Assembly: GCA_905221605.1 (NCBI GenBank)
Contig: CAJNDS010000047.1
Span: 971,868-1,035,867 of the forward strand
Source: Symbiodinium natans
Taxonomy: Eukaryota; Sar; Dinophyceae; Suessiales; Symbiodiniaceae
DNA: 64,000 nucleotides
Direction: 5' to 3'
Shown here: piece by piece, positions 18,972 through 30,977 of the stretch
Layout: each line of letters starts with the position of its first letter
Numbering within the stretch: position 1 is the stretch's first letter
Notes under the pieces: model-generated
The model's database searches: none
Told to the model about the DNA's origin: nothing
Seen by the model: the letters and a program-made list of their open reading frames with translations, nothing else
Position numbers and translations under genes: made by a program

Positions 18972-21176
18972 ATGGGAACCGCAGCACGGGCCTTGTGTCT
19001 AGTGGTCGTGGTCGGCACCGCAAGTGCTGGGCTATCGGGCTCGGCCGAATGCCCTTGCGTCAACCACACCCGTGACGACTACGGCTTCGGCTGCAGAAGC
19101 CACGACATGAATGGATCTGCGGGCTATCCGGAGTGCCGCCCTTACTGCCTTACTGTTGTCAGTGGCTTGTCCAGGCTTGTCGGTTCCGTCTTCTGCTTTG
19201 ACTTGCTTCGCACCTCGTCCCGAAACCTTGCCAAGAAAGACAAAAAAGTCAAACGTCACAGTTGTCCAAATCAGCTGACGTGTGGGTGACAGATTTCCTC
19301 ACCTCACAAAGTGCTCTGCAGTTGCCCTTGCGGCTTAGTTTCAATTCGGTTTTTCTTGCAACACACAGGAGTCACGCCAGCCTCAAATTGCATGGCTGCA
19401 GGTGCAGTCAGGTCTCTCCGCCAGCCTGGTGCGGTGACAGTTGGTGCTACGTTACGCGGCAGGGCTGCCAAGTCACGAGTGAGCCCAGCGATGACCATCC
19501 AGATCTGGCTTGGTCCTACACAACCTGTGGTTACCGCGACCGCTTCTCACGCGACAACATTACAGGTAGCCTTCGTGGCCAGAAGCTCCGAGTGCAGTTC
19601 CTTGGTAACACGGGTGGCTGGAAGGGGAACTATTGCTCCGGCTTCACAGGCCAGCCTTGCGTGGACCAACGAGGCCATGGGCCTGTGAACCGCTTCTTCG
19701 ACCTTGTCGTTGGTTCAGCAGGTGTCAAGTTGGAGCAGATCTCAGAGGTCCCTGGAGCCGTCCATGCACAGCTTGAGCGCATGGGCCAACGTTCCAAGTT
19801 TGACCTGTGCATTTGGGCCACAGGAATGGGATTTCTAGATGTTTGCGTGGCTTCTTTGGTGGTGTTGCCGAGACGAACCGACGCCTCTCCCTTTGTGATT
19901 CTGTGGTCGGAGCCGACCATCCTGGTGGGTCCGCTGGTGCAGGAGTCGAAGGAACCTACCTTCGGTGAGATGCTCAGCGCAGCTTTCCGGCCATTTAGCC
20001 CCAACCTTTGGCTAACATTGTTGGCCGTGGTCATATCCAGCTCCCTTATCATCACATACTTCGAGACCTCGCCAGATGGACAGTTCGCCTATCTGCGCAG
20101 CAAGAGGGAGAAGACGACAGAAGCACTGTACCGGGCCCTCTACAGCCTCTTCATGTGTGAGTCTCGCTTTGAACCTTGCACTTTGGGTGGCCGCATTGTG
20201 GGCCTGGGTCTTGCCTTCATGTGCATCCTCTTCGTCTGTGGCTACACAGCCACTTTAGCATCCTTCTTGGTTGAAGAGCGGCGACTTGTTCCAAATGTGG
20301 AGAGCTTGGGGGATGCCATCAGGCTGAATTATCGCATCTGCGCCCACCCCAGCCACATGACTACTTTGCAGGTCCAGGGAGTGCCCGAGGCCAGCATTGT
20401 AAGCATGAGTGTGCGCTCGGCAATTCTGCCCGCCATCGGCTCGGATGAGGACAGCATTTGCCAGGTCGCAGTGCTCTCGGAGGAGGACTTCGTCTCCGCG
20501 CAATCAGCCAATGGCGGTAGCTTCTGCAACCTGCAGCGTATCGGCGCGTCCGTGGGGAGCCACATGGTGGCCTGCCCTCATTCCTCAGATCTAAGCACAA
20601 TCACAAGATACATGAACTGATTTGAACAGCAGTCTTTCGCATGTGCCCGGCAGAAGAGAGCTGTCAGGTGGGGCTCTCAGTCTCGGAGAAGTGGTCGCGA
20701 CAGCTGGGCTACGCTGTCAGTACCGCTGCGGCCGACGGGCACGTAGAGCGAGCCATGAATGAGTATCGCCCGACGGAGCGTTGTCATGCATGTGCTTAGC
20801 CGCTCAGCCCATGTGTCCAAGCCACCATGTCGCCTATTACCCCTGCTTTCCTTTTGCGGCAATTTGCCGGCAGGACTACTGCACTGCCATCAACCAGGAG
20901 CTGCGAAACAATGCGGAGCCAGAAGCCTTGACGGTTCAAGGTATGCTGGGGCCCTTCTTGGTGACCATGCTTTTCACCATCTTTGGAGTTATTGCCCATG
21001 TGTCGCGCATGGCCCTCTTCAAGACCATCCAGGAAACCCGAAAAGTGAGCCGGCATGGTAACATCCGTGATGGCCTCAGGGAGGCTGCCTGGCAGAAAAA
21101 TCGGCTTCGGAGCTCAGGGCCTCTGTGGGTTGTCGTGGAGCTGTCACTCAGGTTGCGGACGACATTCAAAAGGTAG
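18972..21176 (+). CDS. Ionotropic glutamate receptor-like channel
   Basis: Ligand-gated ion channel of the iGluR family, predicted in the plasma or an internal membrane. Exon 1 (18972-19132) has a hydrophobic signal peptide (ALCLVVVVGTASAG) and CPCVNHTRDDYGFGC; a GT donor joins in frame to exon 2 (from 19402), which continues the Cys-rich module (PPAWCGDSWCYV, then WSYTTCG). Next come ligand-core lobe 1 (to about 19940), M1 (LWLTLLAVVISSSLIITYF), a pore-loop region, M3 with GYTATLASFLV, matching the SYTANLAAF signature, and lobe 2. M4 is in exon 3 (from about 20874: LGPFLVTMLFTIFGVIAHV). Exon 2 probably ends before its TGA at 20618, perhaps at a GA donor near 20588; the join to exon 3 and the last C-terminal exon are uncertain. 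The classical amino-terminal domain is absent and replaced by the short Cys-rich module. Confidence 0.8.
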
Positions 21177-23279
21177 CTTCTGAGATCATGCACCACAAGA
21201 CCTCGGACCCATGCCTGCAACTTTGGGTCCGTATTCGTGATCTCGGGAATCATCGGGTCGATGAACAGCCCATGAAACATCACACGTGCACCTGCGGTCG
21301 AACTTTATTTCTAGCCAGAAACGGCAAGACCTGTTTAGAGTCGCAGATACATCTTAAGAAAGTTGGAATCCTGGTGAGGGTCTGAAAGAGAATCCGTATT
21401 CAGCCTGCTCCCATATAGTAAGTGCAAGGCTCGACCGCACACCCTCTTTCCCACAAGCAAGAACGAACGAGCTGCATCAAGCATGGAGATTTGCGCCATG
21501 CGGTGCTAGATCGAGTACGAAAGCTCATACATGCATGGCCCAAAATTTCACGCATCCAAGAGCAGCCGAACATGGCTGCGATCAAGCATTCTCGAAAGGC
21601 CTTTCTTGAATTAGGGCTATTGTTTGCACCTGGAGGGCCGCAGCCATCCTTTCGGACGACGCCACAGTATAAGATGTTGGCAAAGACTGGCTCCCCAAGT
21701 CCCCGCCCCAACCCACCGAAGGTCCAGCACCAGCTTCTTCCGTGTCTTATCCCTTGCGACTGTTTCGCACTCGGACCAGTGAATGGTCTTGTTCTCTTCA
21801 TACCATCCTCCAATATGTAGTCCGGCCGGTGCTGCAAAGGAGAAACCAGGCGAAAATGGTGCGAAGTTAAGAAATCATACCTATAGTAGTCGCATGTTGA
21901 ACAGTTTAGCGTCGTCTACCAGTCTGCGAATCGTGCTGTTGCAACTCGGACATCTCAGGATGCCGATCGAAAATATCGCAACGACAACCACGAAGAGTCC
22001 ACGGCCAGTGGGGACGTGACGCCACAGACCACGCCGGCGTTGCAGCACGAGAGCAACTCGTCTGCAGTTGGAATGCCCCATATCTACATATGTATATACA
22101 CATATATCGCTTTTTTTGAACGCCCTCAAGAGGTTGAGGGGTCGAGGGTTGAGATGCTTAGCTTTTTGCGCTGTCGAGGGGGTTATCAAATGTTGAAAGG
22201 AACGCCACTTGAATCTTGAGGGCCTCAGGTCAACCTTCTGAGTCATCAACCTTTCCCTTTTTCGTTCGCATTCTTCCGGGTCACGCAGCTACATCGGGAG
22301 CAACATCACGCAGCTGTAAAGTAGCATCATGGCATTGTAGCACCACGGCTGTGATGCCGTACTTGTACGATCGGCTGACCCCGAGGCAATGATGTGGCTC
22401 CAGAGTATGATCACGCCGTGAACATGTTGCTGCGCTCGCAGCAGTCTTTCCTTGAAGCGCAGAAAGCTGAGCAGAGCAGGTCCGGGGAAACTCAAACCTT
22501 GAAGAGTCTACCCCTATCTACCCTAAATCCGATAGGAAACCCTAAGAAATCTGCCCTCCCTGCACAATCTCGGCTTTGCACTCCCGTGAGGTCAGCAATG
22601 ATTTTGGAGAGGTTGGAGAGTCTTGGTTGTCCAATGGGCACTCTTGGTTTAACAAAGCATGCTACCTCTACAACATAGCGCATGGAGACATAGTCTTCTA
22701 AATGTTTTCTGCGTGGTGCAATCGTACATGGTTTCTGGTTCCCACAAACCTGGACAAGTAAGGAGAATCGAGGAGTTCCTTCAATCTGATTCGCAGGGCT
22801 ATGTGACAGTGAACACGTGAGAGCTTCCATGAGCTGGGAGCTGGCCGAAGGAAGCAATGGACTCTACGGAATGAATCTCCGTTTTTGTGTGCCGGCATTC
22901 GCTGAGCGATATCTGCTGTCCAGTATTTATGCCAGTGCCGAGATTGGCATGACCATCGCCATCTCGCCAATCAGAGTGTCATCCGCAGAAAAACGGTGAA
23001 CCAGGCAGTCTTTAGTAATTTAGCGGCAGACTCAATGTCGAAGCATGAAGCCGTCCCTTGAAAGGTTCTCACCGACATCTAGCACCCAGGCGGCTGCGGG
23101 CGCCTCTACAATTTCGAGGGAACTTGTGGGAAGGATCTGATCGGGGGCAAGCAGTGCATGGGGCTCTAAATTAATTAGCGCCGCATTCACGCCAGATCGA
23201 CATTTGCATGATGGATCATGCGGTCTATCTTGCACCGATGGATCATTGATCGCTCCTCCCTTCAGCAACTGCATGTCTT
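21177..23279. other. Non-coding spacer between the receptor gene and the second duplication copy
   Basis: No supported gene. A coil-like reading (LLRSQQSFLEAQKAEQS) near 22425-22475 is too short and isolated to call. A TATATA stretch lies near 22083-22105. No satellite copies are seen. Confidence 0.4.
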
Positions 23280-24187
23280 GACTGGCTAAGGCATGGCCGA
23301 CAATGGCCGACGTTTTTTGATTACCTTGATGTAGAGGGCACACAACAACTGAGCCAGACTGAGTTCGTGGAGGGCTTCTCAATCTTTGCCTGATGGATGC
23401 ACCCATCTCGGCACTCCAATGAGACGGCGACACTCAGGCGGGAAAGCAACCGGGAATTCTCTCAATGTTGTCAACAGAACAGCTCTAGGACTCTTGGACA
23501 AGCCTCATCCAGCCACAATTCCAGGAGCACACTGCTTCACGCACGCACGCCATGCAGAAGTTGAATCCGCCGGCAAGTGCATCACAAGCGGCGAAGCCCG
23601 TAGGCATGCGACAGTCCCAGACCCCCATATACGGCCTCCCACACAACTCTGCCATGGTTGCAGTTGCGGTTGCGTCATCAGGAGGTGGCTTGGAGGCTCA
23701 AAACACAGGGTGCCCCGACCGACACACTGCCTATGCAACCCCTCCTCAGGTAACGTGCTTGCGGGATGCCCTGCAGCGGTCGCAAGAAATCTGCCAGGCT
23801 AACGAATATTCAATAGATCTGTACTGCCAGCAGGTGGGCAGGCAGACCAGTTGCTCGAAGCTACTAGGGTGAGAGCAAGCTCGCTACCTACCAAACTTAG
23901 TCACACGCAGTCTACGCAGTCCAACAGCTTCCGACATAAGAACATAAAGGTCCGCCCGTAATGCTTCCTGCCAATCTGCTGAGCAATGGTGCGAACAGCA
24001 ACCTCTACGTGGCTGGCCTGCCTCCAAGCACCAGCGAGGATACACTGCGGCAGCTGTTCAATAATTTCGGTGATGTTGCTTGGCTTTCAATGGCAGCTAG
24101 ATTTGACGAAACGGCACTCCGTTTGAGTCGTGAAGAGCAGCAGCGGCAGCGGCAGCAACGATACCACCCGTTTGACTCAGGGGCCAA
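23280..24187 (+). repeat. Segmental duplication, copy 2
   Basis: Counterpart of 16722-17712. Here the RRM part is intact and continues into the full gene, while the channel part is degraded. The two copies flank about 5.6 kb that includes the glutamate receptor-like gene. Confidence 0.9.
23290..23452 (+). pseudogene. Decayed copy of the last exon of channel B
   Basis: Starts ATGGCCGAC like the exon at 16734 and still shows TTGATTACCTTGATGTAGA and a copy of the second EF-hand. It has a small insertion plus frameshift near 23302-23318, a 1-nt deletion in GAGGGCTTCTCAATC and a deletion of the segment coding SLKLLQLIRSIVGQ, so the coiled-coil end is lost. Confidence 0.8.
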
Positions 24188-26623
24188 GAAGGCAGTGAAG
24201 CATTCGTTCACGACCTCCTAACATGCCCCTGTCGATAATCAGTAGGGCAAAAGCTGAAGGAAACACGAATTAGAGACCTTGAAGCCCCGAAATGCTCTGA
24301 GGCACAGGCAACAGCTTCGACAGCCTTAAAGACTTTGACCTTAGCTTCTTCCGTGCTCATTTAATTTAAGGTGGCTTCGGTGCGAACATTCTTCGGCAAG
24401 ACGCCAACAGCTCCAAGCTATGGATTCGTGAAGTTCCGTTACGACGCCCAGGTAAGCTTGAAAGCTCAACTGTGATGCAATATGCTCACCGTGTGGTGGC
24501 GTCATGTCATTTGTGATGCCTCACAGGCTTTAGCAGCCATCGCCGCGATGAACGGGCGCGACTTCAACGGGCACACAATGACCGTCCGCCTCGCAAACAA
24601 CGACACCACGGGACCACATCCCAGGCCCGCATGCCATCCCATGCTCATGCAGTGAAGCACTACTGTGGCGCAAGTCCGATCTCACAACATGGCAGTGTGT
24701 CTCGGGTGTGTTTGACAGGAACGCTGCACCACCCACGGCGCCGGCGATCGGAGGTACGAACCTGTATGTTTCAGGTCTTCCCCCTGCGCCTGGTCTGACA
24801 TTCGGTTGGAGTGGGGGCTCTTGTGGTGCCTCAGAGAATGCACCAGCCGAGGACATGGATGAAAACGGCATGAAGGACATCTTCCGCAAATTCGGAAATG
24901 TCGTGTCGGTCAAGCTTGCCAGGGAGGCAACGGGGAGCACCAAAGGAGGTTCAACTGCGTGGAGCGTGTAACATGTGTCAAAAAGCCATGGGGGCTTCTC
25001 AGGCGCGGATATACAAGCAGTATGGCTTCGTGCATTACACCAGTCCTGATGAAGCGGAAGCTGCTATAAATGCCATGAACAACAGGATCATTGTTGCTTC
25101 GATGCATTGGGTAGAAAGCTTTGAATAGCTGCGAATAGCTTGGACACGGAAGGAAGATCCACAACCGTGGCCGCTGAGGATAGAGATTATCAGCTCACAG
25201 TCAAGTACGCGAACAGCTCTGAACGGGCTTGGCAAGCGAGAGTTGCTTGGCTGAAAGCTCGACTGCCGGAAGAGCGAAAACCCTGAAAAGAAAACACCCA
25301 GTTTGCGTGGATTCTTTCTTTCGGCGAAGGGGAACCAAATTGGAGTCAGGGTCGACAGCTTCCCAGGAACAGGCAATGGCTCCAGCAGCAGCGGTAGTCG
25401 CCGTGGCGCAAGCCCTGGCAGCCGCCGCCGCCGCGGCGGCGCCGGCGCCGGCGGCACCACATTCTCCCGGTGCCTTGAACTGCCCTACGTCGAAGTCTCG
25501 CTTTGGGCTCAGGGATTATGATGGAATGGGGCCTGGGCTTCTGGTATTTGCGTGGCATTTGGCTTATCCCAATGGCTACCAGCCTGCAGCCTCCAGAGCA
25601 TCCGAAAGCCGTAGTAGCATGAGAGTCGCATGATGAAATGAAGCCTTGACCCTTGATACTTCATTGATCTACTGGGCTGGCTAAGCTGACAAGCTGATGA
25701 GACCAGCTGTCAAAAGTCAGCAGTGCCATGTTTGTTGATGCGCCTGTGCTTCTTGAAGTGTTGTGCACGGCTTATGCGCTGATTGCTGCCCTATGTTCAA
25801 CCACTTGAGAATACAAAGATATGTGCTCCCATCTGTACTGACTGTGTCGCTGTGTGATTCTGTGTAACCAGTCCCAAACCGTGTGAGATCAGTTGCAGGC
25901 GAAGATGCGCGGCCTGGGGTCACCTTGCATGTCACGGGACTACCACAAGGCATGGCCCCGTGCAGTCTAGATTGAAGAACCCCTTTAGTTCATGACAAAT
26001 TCAAAATCCTCTTTCAGGCACTTCCAAGGAACAGCTGGAAACGTTCTTTGCAGCTTTCGGCCAGGCACGATGGCATCAACTTGCAGCTTGTCAAGCTACA
26101 GTATTCGTTGACGCATGCAATGGCAAATGGTTATAGGTAAGGGGCACACATATAAACAGCAGCAAGTAAGCTGTGGTCGCCTGTTTTGCAGGTTTCAGCG
26201 AAACTCCTGGATGACGGCATGGCCAGCGGCAAAGCCGTTGCCGCTTAGCTTCACGTGGCATTTCATCCCTCGATCGGTCCGTCATGTGAGCAGGCTCAGT
26301 TCTTGGGGTGTTACCATGTGCTACTGCTTAGGCCCTTCTGCGGCTGTCGTCTAGGGACGAGGCTGACAGACTGGTCATGGAGTACAATGGCAAGGTGCTA
26401 CCAGGCCGACAGTTGTTCCACCTCCACTGACCACGGTATTCTTTACCGGACGTACAGGGCCTTGACACGAACTGGGCCCCAAGGTGGCTACTACATGCAC
26501 CCTCAGGCTGAAGTATCTACTCGCGACGTCATGAATTGTAAGATGATAACATTCGTGGAAACATATATGCAATTCCTGTATAGATACGCATGTGTCTATT
26601 TTTAAATGTCGATATGTATAGAT

Positions 26624-26655
<32 letters not shown>

Positions 26656-28834
26656 TATATATATATATATATACATATATTTATGCCACGGGCGCATGGA
26701 CCCTGCAAGTCCGGTGGCCGCAGAGGACTGGACGCACCGCTCGCCGTTCGCCTTGCAGAGGGCCGGGAGGCGCCTCCGCCGCGGAGCGCGGAGCGCTACG
26801 AGCCATACAAGGCACAAGCCAGGGCTTGTAGGGCTTCTGAGGTTTATGATGGGTTTAATTGTCGGAATTCTCGTAGTGTATGGCTTCCGAACAAGACCGC
26901 ACCGGGCTTGCTGGAATTAGGCCCATTAGGCTCCCGGGCTTGTTGAGGCCTATGCAGAATCTGGTGGGCAGCCGGCTGCCGGAAGCCAGCCTGGCAGCTC
27001 CGCTCCCCTCCCGCGGGAGATGCGCTACCCCAGCCCTGCGAGCATCCTGTTTGCAGCTGCAGAAAAAGAGGTGTCGTGTTAAGTCGCGATGTCCGGAAGC
27101 TTCCTAAGCATGCTTCGCATGCCGGTTGCTTGTCACTGCTTTGCTATAAGGCTCTGAGTTCATGGTGGCTGTGAGTGAGACAGCCCCTTGCCAGCAAACA
27201 ACTGTAATTAACGTTGACATGCGATTGATAACCCCCCTCCCCAGCCCATTGATTCCATCCCCCCCTTGTCCTTTCTTGAGGGGTCGGCTTCTCCCTTTTG
27301 AATTGGGGGGGGGGGGGAGGGGGGGGGGGGGGGCGGTGTAAATCTGAAGTAATCTGAAGTCGACATCAAGTGAGCGCATTCTTGGATGTACGAAAGCAAA
27401 GAGCAGAGCAGATGCCTTTCTCAGAGGTTCCAGGTTCCAGGGACTCGAAGTCATCGGTGGAATTGTTTTCCAGGAGCTGTTTCTGTTGCTGTGCAAAAAG
27501 TCGCATGGCGGTAGCAACTCAGGTGTCTCGAGTGAAGGGCTTCAGGCCCGTCCTGGCGCACACGATGGATCCCACGAACCTCTACATCAAAGGCTTGCCC
27601 AACAATGCGGATGAGCTTCTTAGTCCAAGAGCGCTCCATATGTCCCACTGCCACCCTCTTAGAGGATTCTAAATTTCCCAGCCGAGGCTGTACCTGTACT
27701 CCATCTTCTCACCTTTTGGAGCCATCCAGAGTGTTCGGCTCCTGAGGGATGGCGCAGGGGCCTGCACTGGCGCCGCACTGCTGAAGTTTGGCATCACGGA
27801 GGATGCCGACTTGGCAATACGAACCATTTCGGGCAACAAGTTGCCAGACGGCGTGGTGCTGGATGTGTCCGTGAAGACAGTACGTTCTTAGTTGAGCTTC
27901 TGGCAGAGCCGACCGGCCCCCCTCCCCCCCAAAAAACAACTGGGCCAAAAGACAGGAAGTGGGCGAAGAAGGTGCAACAAAGACCGTGCACTTGGGCCAT
28001 GCAGAGAGCCATCGCACCATGCCATGGCACGTGAGACATCCCTTTTCTTGCCATCTTAAGAAGCGTCCCTTTCCCCATGCAGCCCATGCATCTCCCTTTT
28101 CGGCTTCAGAGCTCAGCTGAGCCAAGCTGATGCCTTTGTGTTGTGGGATAGCACAACCAACGAATCAACGAAGCAGCGGGTGCCGTTGCCTCAGAACGCC
28201 ATGCGAATCCATGTGCAGAGCTTCGGAAGGTTCAGCTTGAAGACTCAGTGTGAAGATTCAGCAGATTCAGTGATTGATAAGTCTAAGGCCCCTCGAGCCC
28301 TTGAAGGGGCCGGCCCCCGATGAAGGCCGCACAAAGAGAGAAAGGAGAGGTGCATGTCTCTCTTGGCCTTTGCAAGCCGCCGAAAGTCCACATGTGGCTT
28401 TTAACACATTTCTTGATTTTGATGCTTCTTGCTACGTGCAGGTTATTTGGTTGGCGCTGTGCCTTCCAAGTGCCTTTGTCACAGCGGCCAAGTTGCCGCG
28501 GAGGCGTTGATGTCTTCGGGACTCCCCATATCGGAGCATGTCTAACCCCGAATTCCCCGAGGACCAGCGGCCCCAGTCTCCAGCACGACCTGGTCAAGGA
28601 GCTTGGGTTATAAGAGGTCCATTCTGCGTTGCCTCCTGAACTGAAACTTGGGGGGGGGAGGGAGCAGGTAGATCCACATTGCAGGCCCGCCCCCCGGCGC
28701 AGAAGTTGGATCACAGCCATTAATCATTAATCCTCACAATCCCCTGACCCCAGGAGGCTGCCGCCTTGGCACGGCTGGCCTCCCGAAGAGCTCAGAAGGC
28801 CCCGAAGTCGCACCCCGGTCAGCAAGAGACTTGA
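23552..28834 (+). CDS. Four-RRM RNA-binding protein
   Basis: RNA-binding protein with four RRM domains spread over many small exons. RRM1: 23961-24074 (NLYVAGLPPSTSEDTLRQLF), 24371-24451 (RNP1 YGFVKF), 24527-24624 (ALAAIAAMNGRDFNG). RRM2: from 24719 (NLYVSGLPPAP), 24847 onward (MKDIFRKFGNVVSVKLAREA), 25029 region (QYGFVHYTSPDEAEAAINAM), about 25155-25210 (DYQLTVKYAN). An Arg/Gly/Ser-rich linker lies near 25370-25470. RRM3: 26017-26065 (GTSKEQLETFFAAFGQ), 26192 region (VSAKLLDDGMASGKAVAA), 26361 region (DEADRLVMEYNGKVLPG), 26727 region (LAVRLAE). RRM4: 27540-27617 (NLYIKGLPNNA) and 27669-27879 (LYSIFSPFGAIQSVRLL). The last exon 28754-28834 ends QKAPKSHPGQQET-stop. A possible N-terminal exon begins at ATG 23552; otherwise translation starts at 23961, which has an upstream in-frame stop. 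Role in splicing or mRNA metabolism is inferred from the domains. Confidence 0.78.
24793..24846 (+). other. 54-nt in-frame GT-AG mini-intron in RRM2
   Basis: The open frame inserts 18 Gly/Ser-rich residues between NLYVSGLPPAP and AEDMDENGMKDIF, a place where RRMs have no loop of that size. The segment begins GTCTGAC and ends CACCAG, has no stop and is divisible by three; removing it gives a normal RNP2-to-helix spacing like that in RRM1. Confidence 0.6.
26620..26680. repeat. (GA)n then (TA)n microsatellite in an RRM gene intron
   Basis: GAGAGA tract followed by ATATAT tract, located in the intron before the exon that encodes the end of RRM3. Confidence 0.85.
27303..27336. repeat. Poly-G tract in an RRM gene intron
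   Basis: Nearly uninterrupted G run of about 30 bases, upstream of the RRM4 exons. Such tracts are assembly- and sequencing-sensitive. Confidence 0.85.
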
Positions 28835-30518
28835 TTGCGGTGCCTTCAAATCAGGGCCCTCAGGCGGCCCTCATATGCGGATATGTTGGGATCCGAGAGT
28901 CATGGACATGCCATAAATTTTAAAGTTCACGCAATGTTGCAAGCAGGCGGAGGAGGCAACATGAAATCTTCGTTGGCGCGAAGGGAGCTCCGTTCGAGCA
29001 AGCAAGCACAAAGTCAACCAACGACACCTTGGCAAATCAGCCGCGCACCCACACAACACAACATGTAAAGACCCCCGCCCCCTTAAACATGTAGGATGGG
29101 GGAGGGGGCGCAGAATTGTAAAACGCTTTTCCTTACAATTGTCATATAACTGGCGTCCGAGGAGTGCCGCACATCACGGGGGCCCCAAGTTGTAAATTAC
29201 GATTTCAGCATCCCTCCCCCCCCCCCCCCTCTAAGGGGTTGGGGGTATGTACAGCGCATGGGGTCCGACAGGCCCGACAGCTCATCCCAACCGACAACCG
29301 AGCGAAACGCGCGCAAGGAATGACTTGGCTTCAGCACCCAAACAGAGCACAGGTTGCCTCATTCGGCGCGAATCATCTGCAATGTTCTGTAAACCGCCGG
29401 ACACGGCATCTTGGGCTGGGTTGCTTGGAGGTCTGCCAAGGTAGCGGCGAACTACAGCGAAGTTAAATTGTAGCAGCCCCCGAACGAAAAAGAGTGGGCG
29501 CGTGCATTTCGCAGCTAAGGCACAAAGCCGGAACATCTTGTCCAGACAATCAGTTTCCGCCAGTTAACATCACTGTTCAGGGAGTTGCTCCGCATCTGCA
29601 CCTAGTTCAACGAGTGGGTATCCTTTTTTTAATGCCCTGTATCATGAATGGCATTGCTCAGGGCTACCTGGAAGATGTCCTATCTGCAGACCTCTTGGCG
29701 CAATTGCAGACGAATCTAGCTGGCCATCCCGAGCTTTGGCTTGACGTCGGGGGGGTTTCAGCGCCGGTGTCCATCAGGTTTGCGAAGCCCCATGCTTCCA
29801 GAAACCCCGCACAACCTGCTCACTTGACTAGGAGGTGAGCATCATTCATGAGCATCATCTGGGCAGACTGCGGCTCATGCCCCGACTGGTCGTTCGCATT
29901 TGACGCGGCGGGGAGGTGAGCATCCCATGAGTTTCTTCTGGGTGGATTGAGTGGCCTCAGACTCTGCAAAAACCGATCCAGCAATTATGGCATATGACGA
30001 TTGGGAGGTGGCATCAACTGGGTACATGTCACATGGCCCCCCCTGCAATCTCCAAATGCTGTGAAACCAGATGCTATCTCACATAATAAGTTTTTCCCAC
30101 TCTTGCAAGACCCCAAGAAATGTCAGTGACTGTGAAGCTGAATATAGGCAAGGTGGTGTTAATTTAGAGTGGGAGTGCCGCACATGGCAGCACCACCCGA
30201 GGTGATCCGCACTCTGGCGCATGCCATTTTTCGGGGAAAGTGTGTTTTTGCCCAGGCAAACGAAATTTTTGAATTTCCTTGGCTGCTTGGAGCAGCCAAT
30301 GTCGCGCAGGAAACGAAGTTTTTGCACGGTAGCAAATTCAGAAGGCTTTGCAGGAATTGCCATCCTTGGAGCAACTGCATCTGCGTGTTGAACGCCGGAA
30401 TCGAGTAGTAGTGAGTAGAGTACTGCTTGAAAGGAAGATGTTCGAGACTAGTGCCAAAGAACAATGGACAGTGAGTAGCTAAAGTGGGAATTGCTTTCTG
30501 GCGAATCGTCCTTGTCAG
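28835..30518. other. Spacer after the RRM gene; one weak candidate exon
   Basis: Contains C-rich/G-rich tracts (about 29070-29110 and 29212-29235), one possible exon near 29640-29780 (VLSADLLAQLQTNLAGHPEL, not recognised) and diverged satellite units at 29822-30070. Nothing else is supported. Confidence 0.4.
29822..30070. repeat. Diverged copies of the 112-bp satellite outside the channel genes
   Basis: About two and a half degenerate units recognised by GGAGGTGAGCATCATTCATG, GCATTTGACGCGGCGGGGAG, TCTGCAAAAACCG, CATCAACTGGGTACATGTC and ATGGCCCCCCCTGC, in the same order as in the main array but strongly diverged. Confidence 0.65.
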
Positions 30519-30926
30519 GACTGGGAGATTGGCAAACCATGGACGTTGAGCATGGTGGCCGATTCTGTCGAACGCCAGATGGACCGGAAGTTCGGCTTTG
30601 CCGGCGGAGAAGGTTTCAATGCCGCCTTGCCCGCATGGCCTCTCTTTCGAGCTAGGGTTTTTGCCGTTTTGCCCAGACTTTCCTTGCACCATATACTTTG
30701 ATTTCTTGCTATGCGGCTCCTGCGAGCGGCCTCTCGCAGCCAGGTCTTCACTGTGAAGAAAGCACAAGTGGGCCAGCTGATCACAGTCACCGACAAGGTC
30801 AAGACTCTAGCTGCGAACACTCGACTAGAATATCGTGGGCACGACCCCATCACACTGGAGGATGCCATCCATCTCACAAATATCTGCTTGAGCGGCCCGG
30901 CGGCATGTAGAATGCAGCCTCTCTAG
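30519..30926 (+). CDS. Unrecognised protein, two exons
   Basis: Not recognised. The exon 30519-about 30653 after CTTGTCAG encodes DWEIGKPWTLSMVADSVERQ and then KFGFAGGEGFNAALPAWP. The exon from 30744 after GCAGCCAG encodes VFTVKKAQVGQLITVTDKVK and a polar stretch ending near LTNICLSGPAA, with TAG at 30924. Both look coding from residue composition and acceptor context, but the frame join between them could not be confirmed. They may belong to the Cys-repeat gene that begins just downstream, or form a separate gene whose 5' end lies before 30519. Confidence 0.4.
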
Positions 30927-30977
30927 ACTAGCACAGGCCTCATAGCTGATCGCATCACTCTGCTAAGCCCAGGGCCA

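Noticed and set aside
22419-22480. Short coil-like exon (LLRSQQSFLEAQKAEQS)
   Set aside because: It is isolated between the receptor gene and the duplication, with no matching splice partner found.
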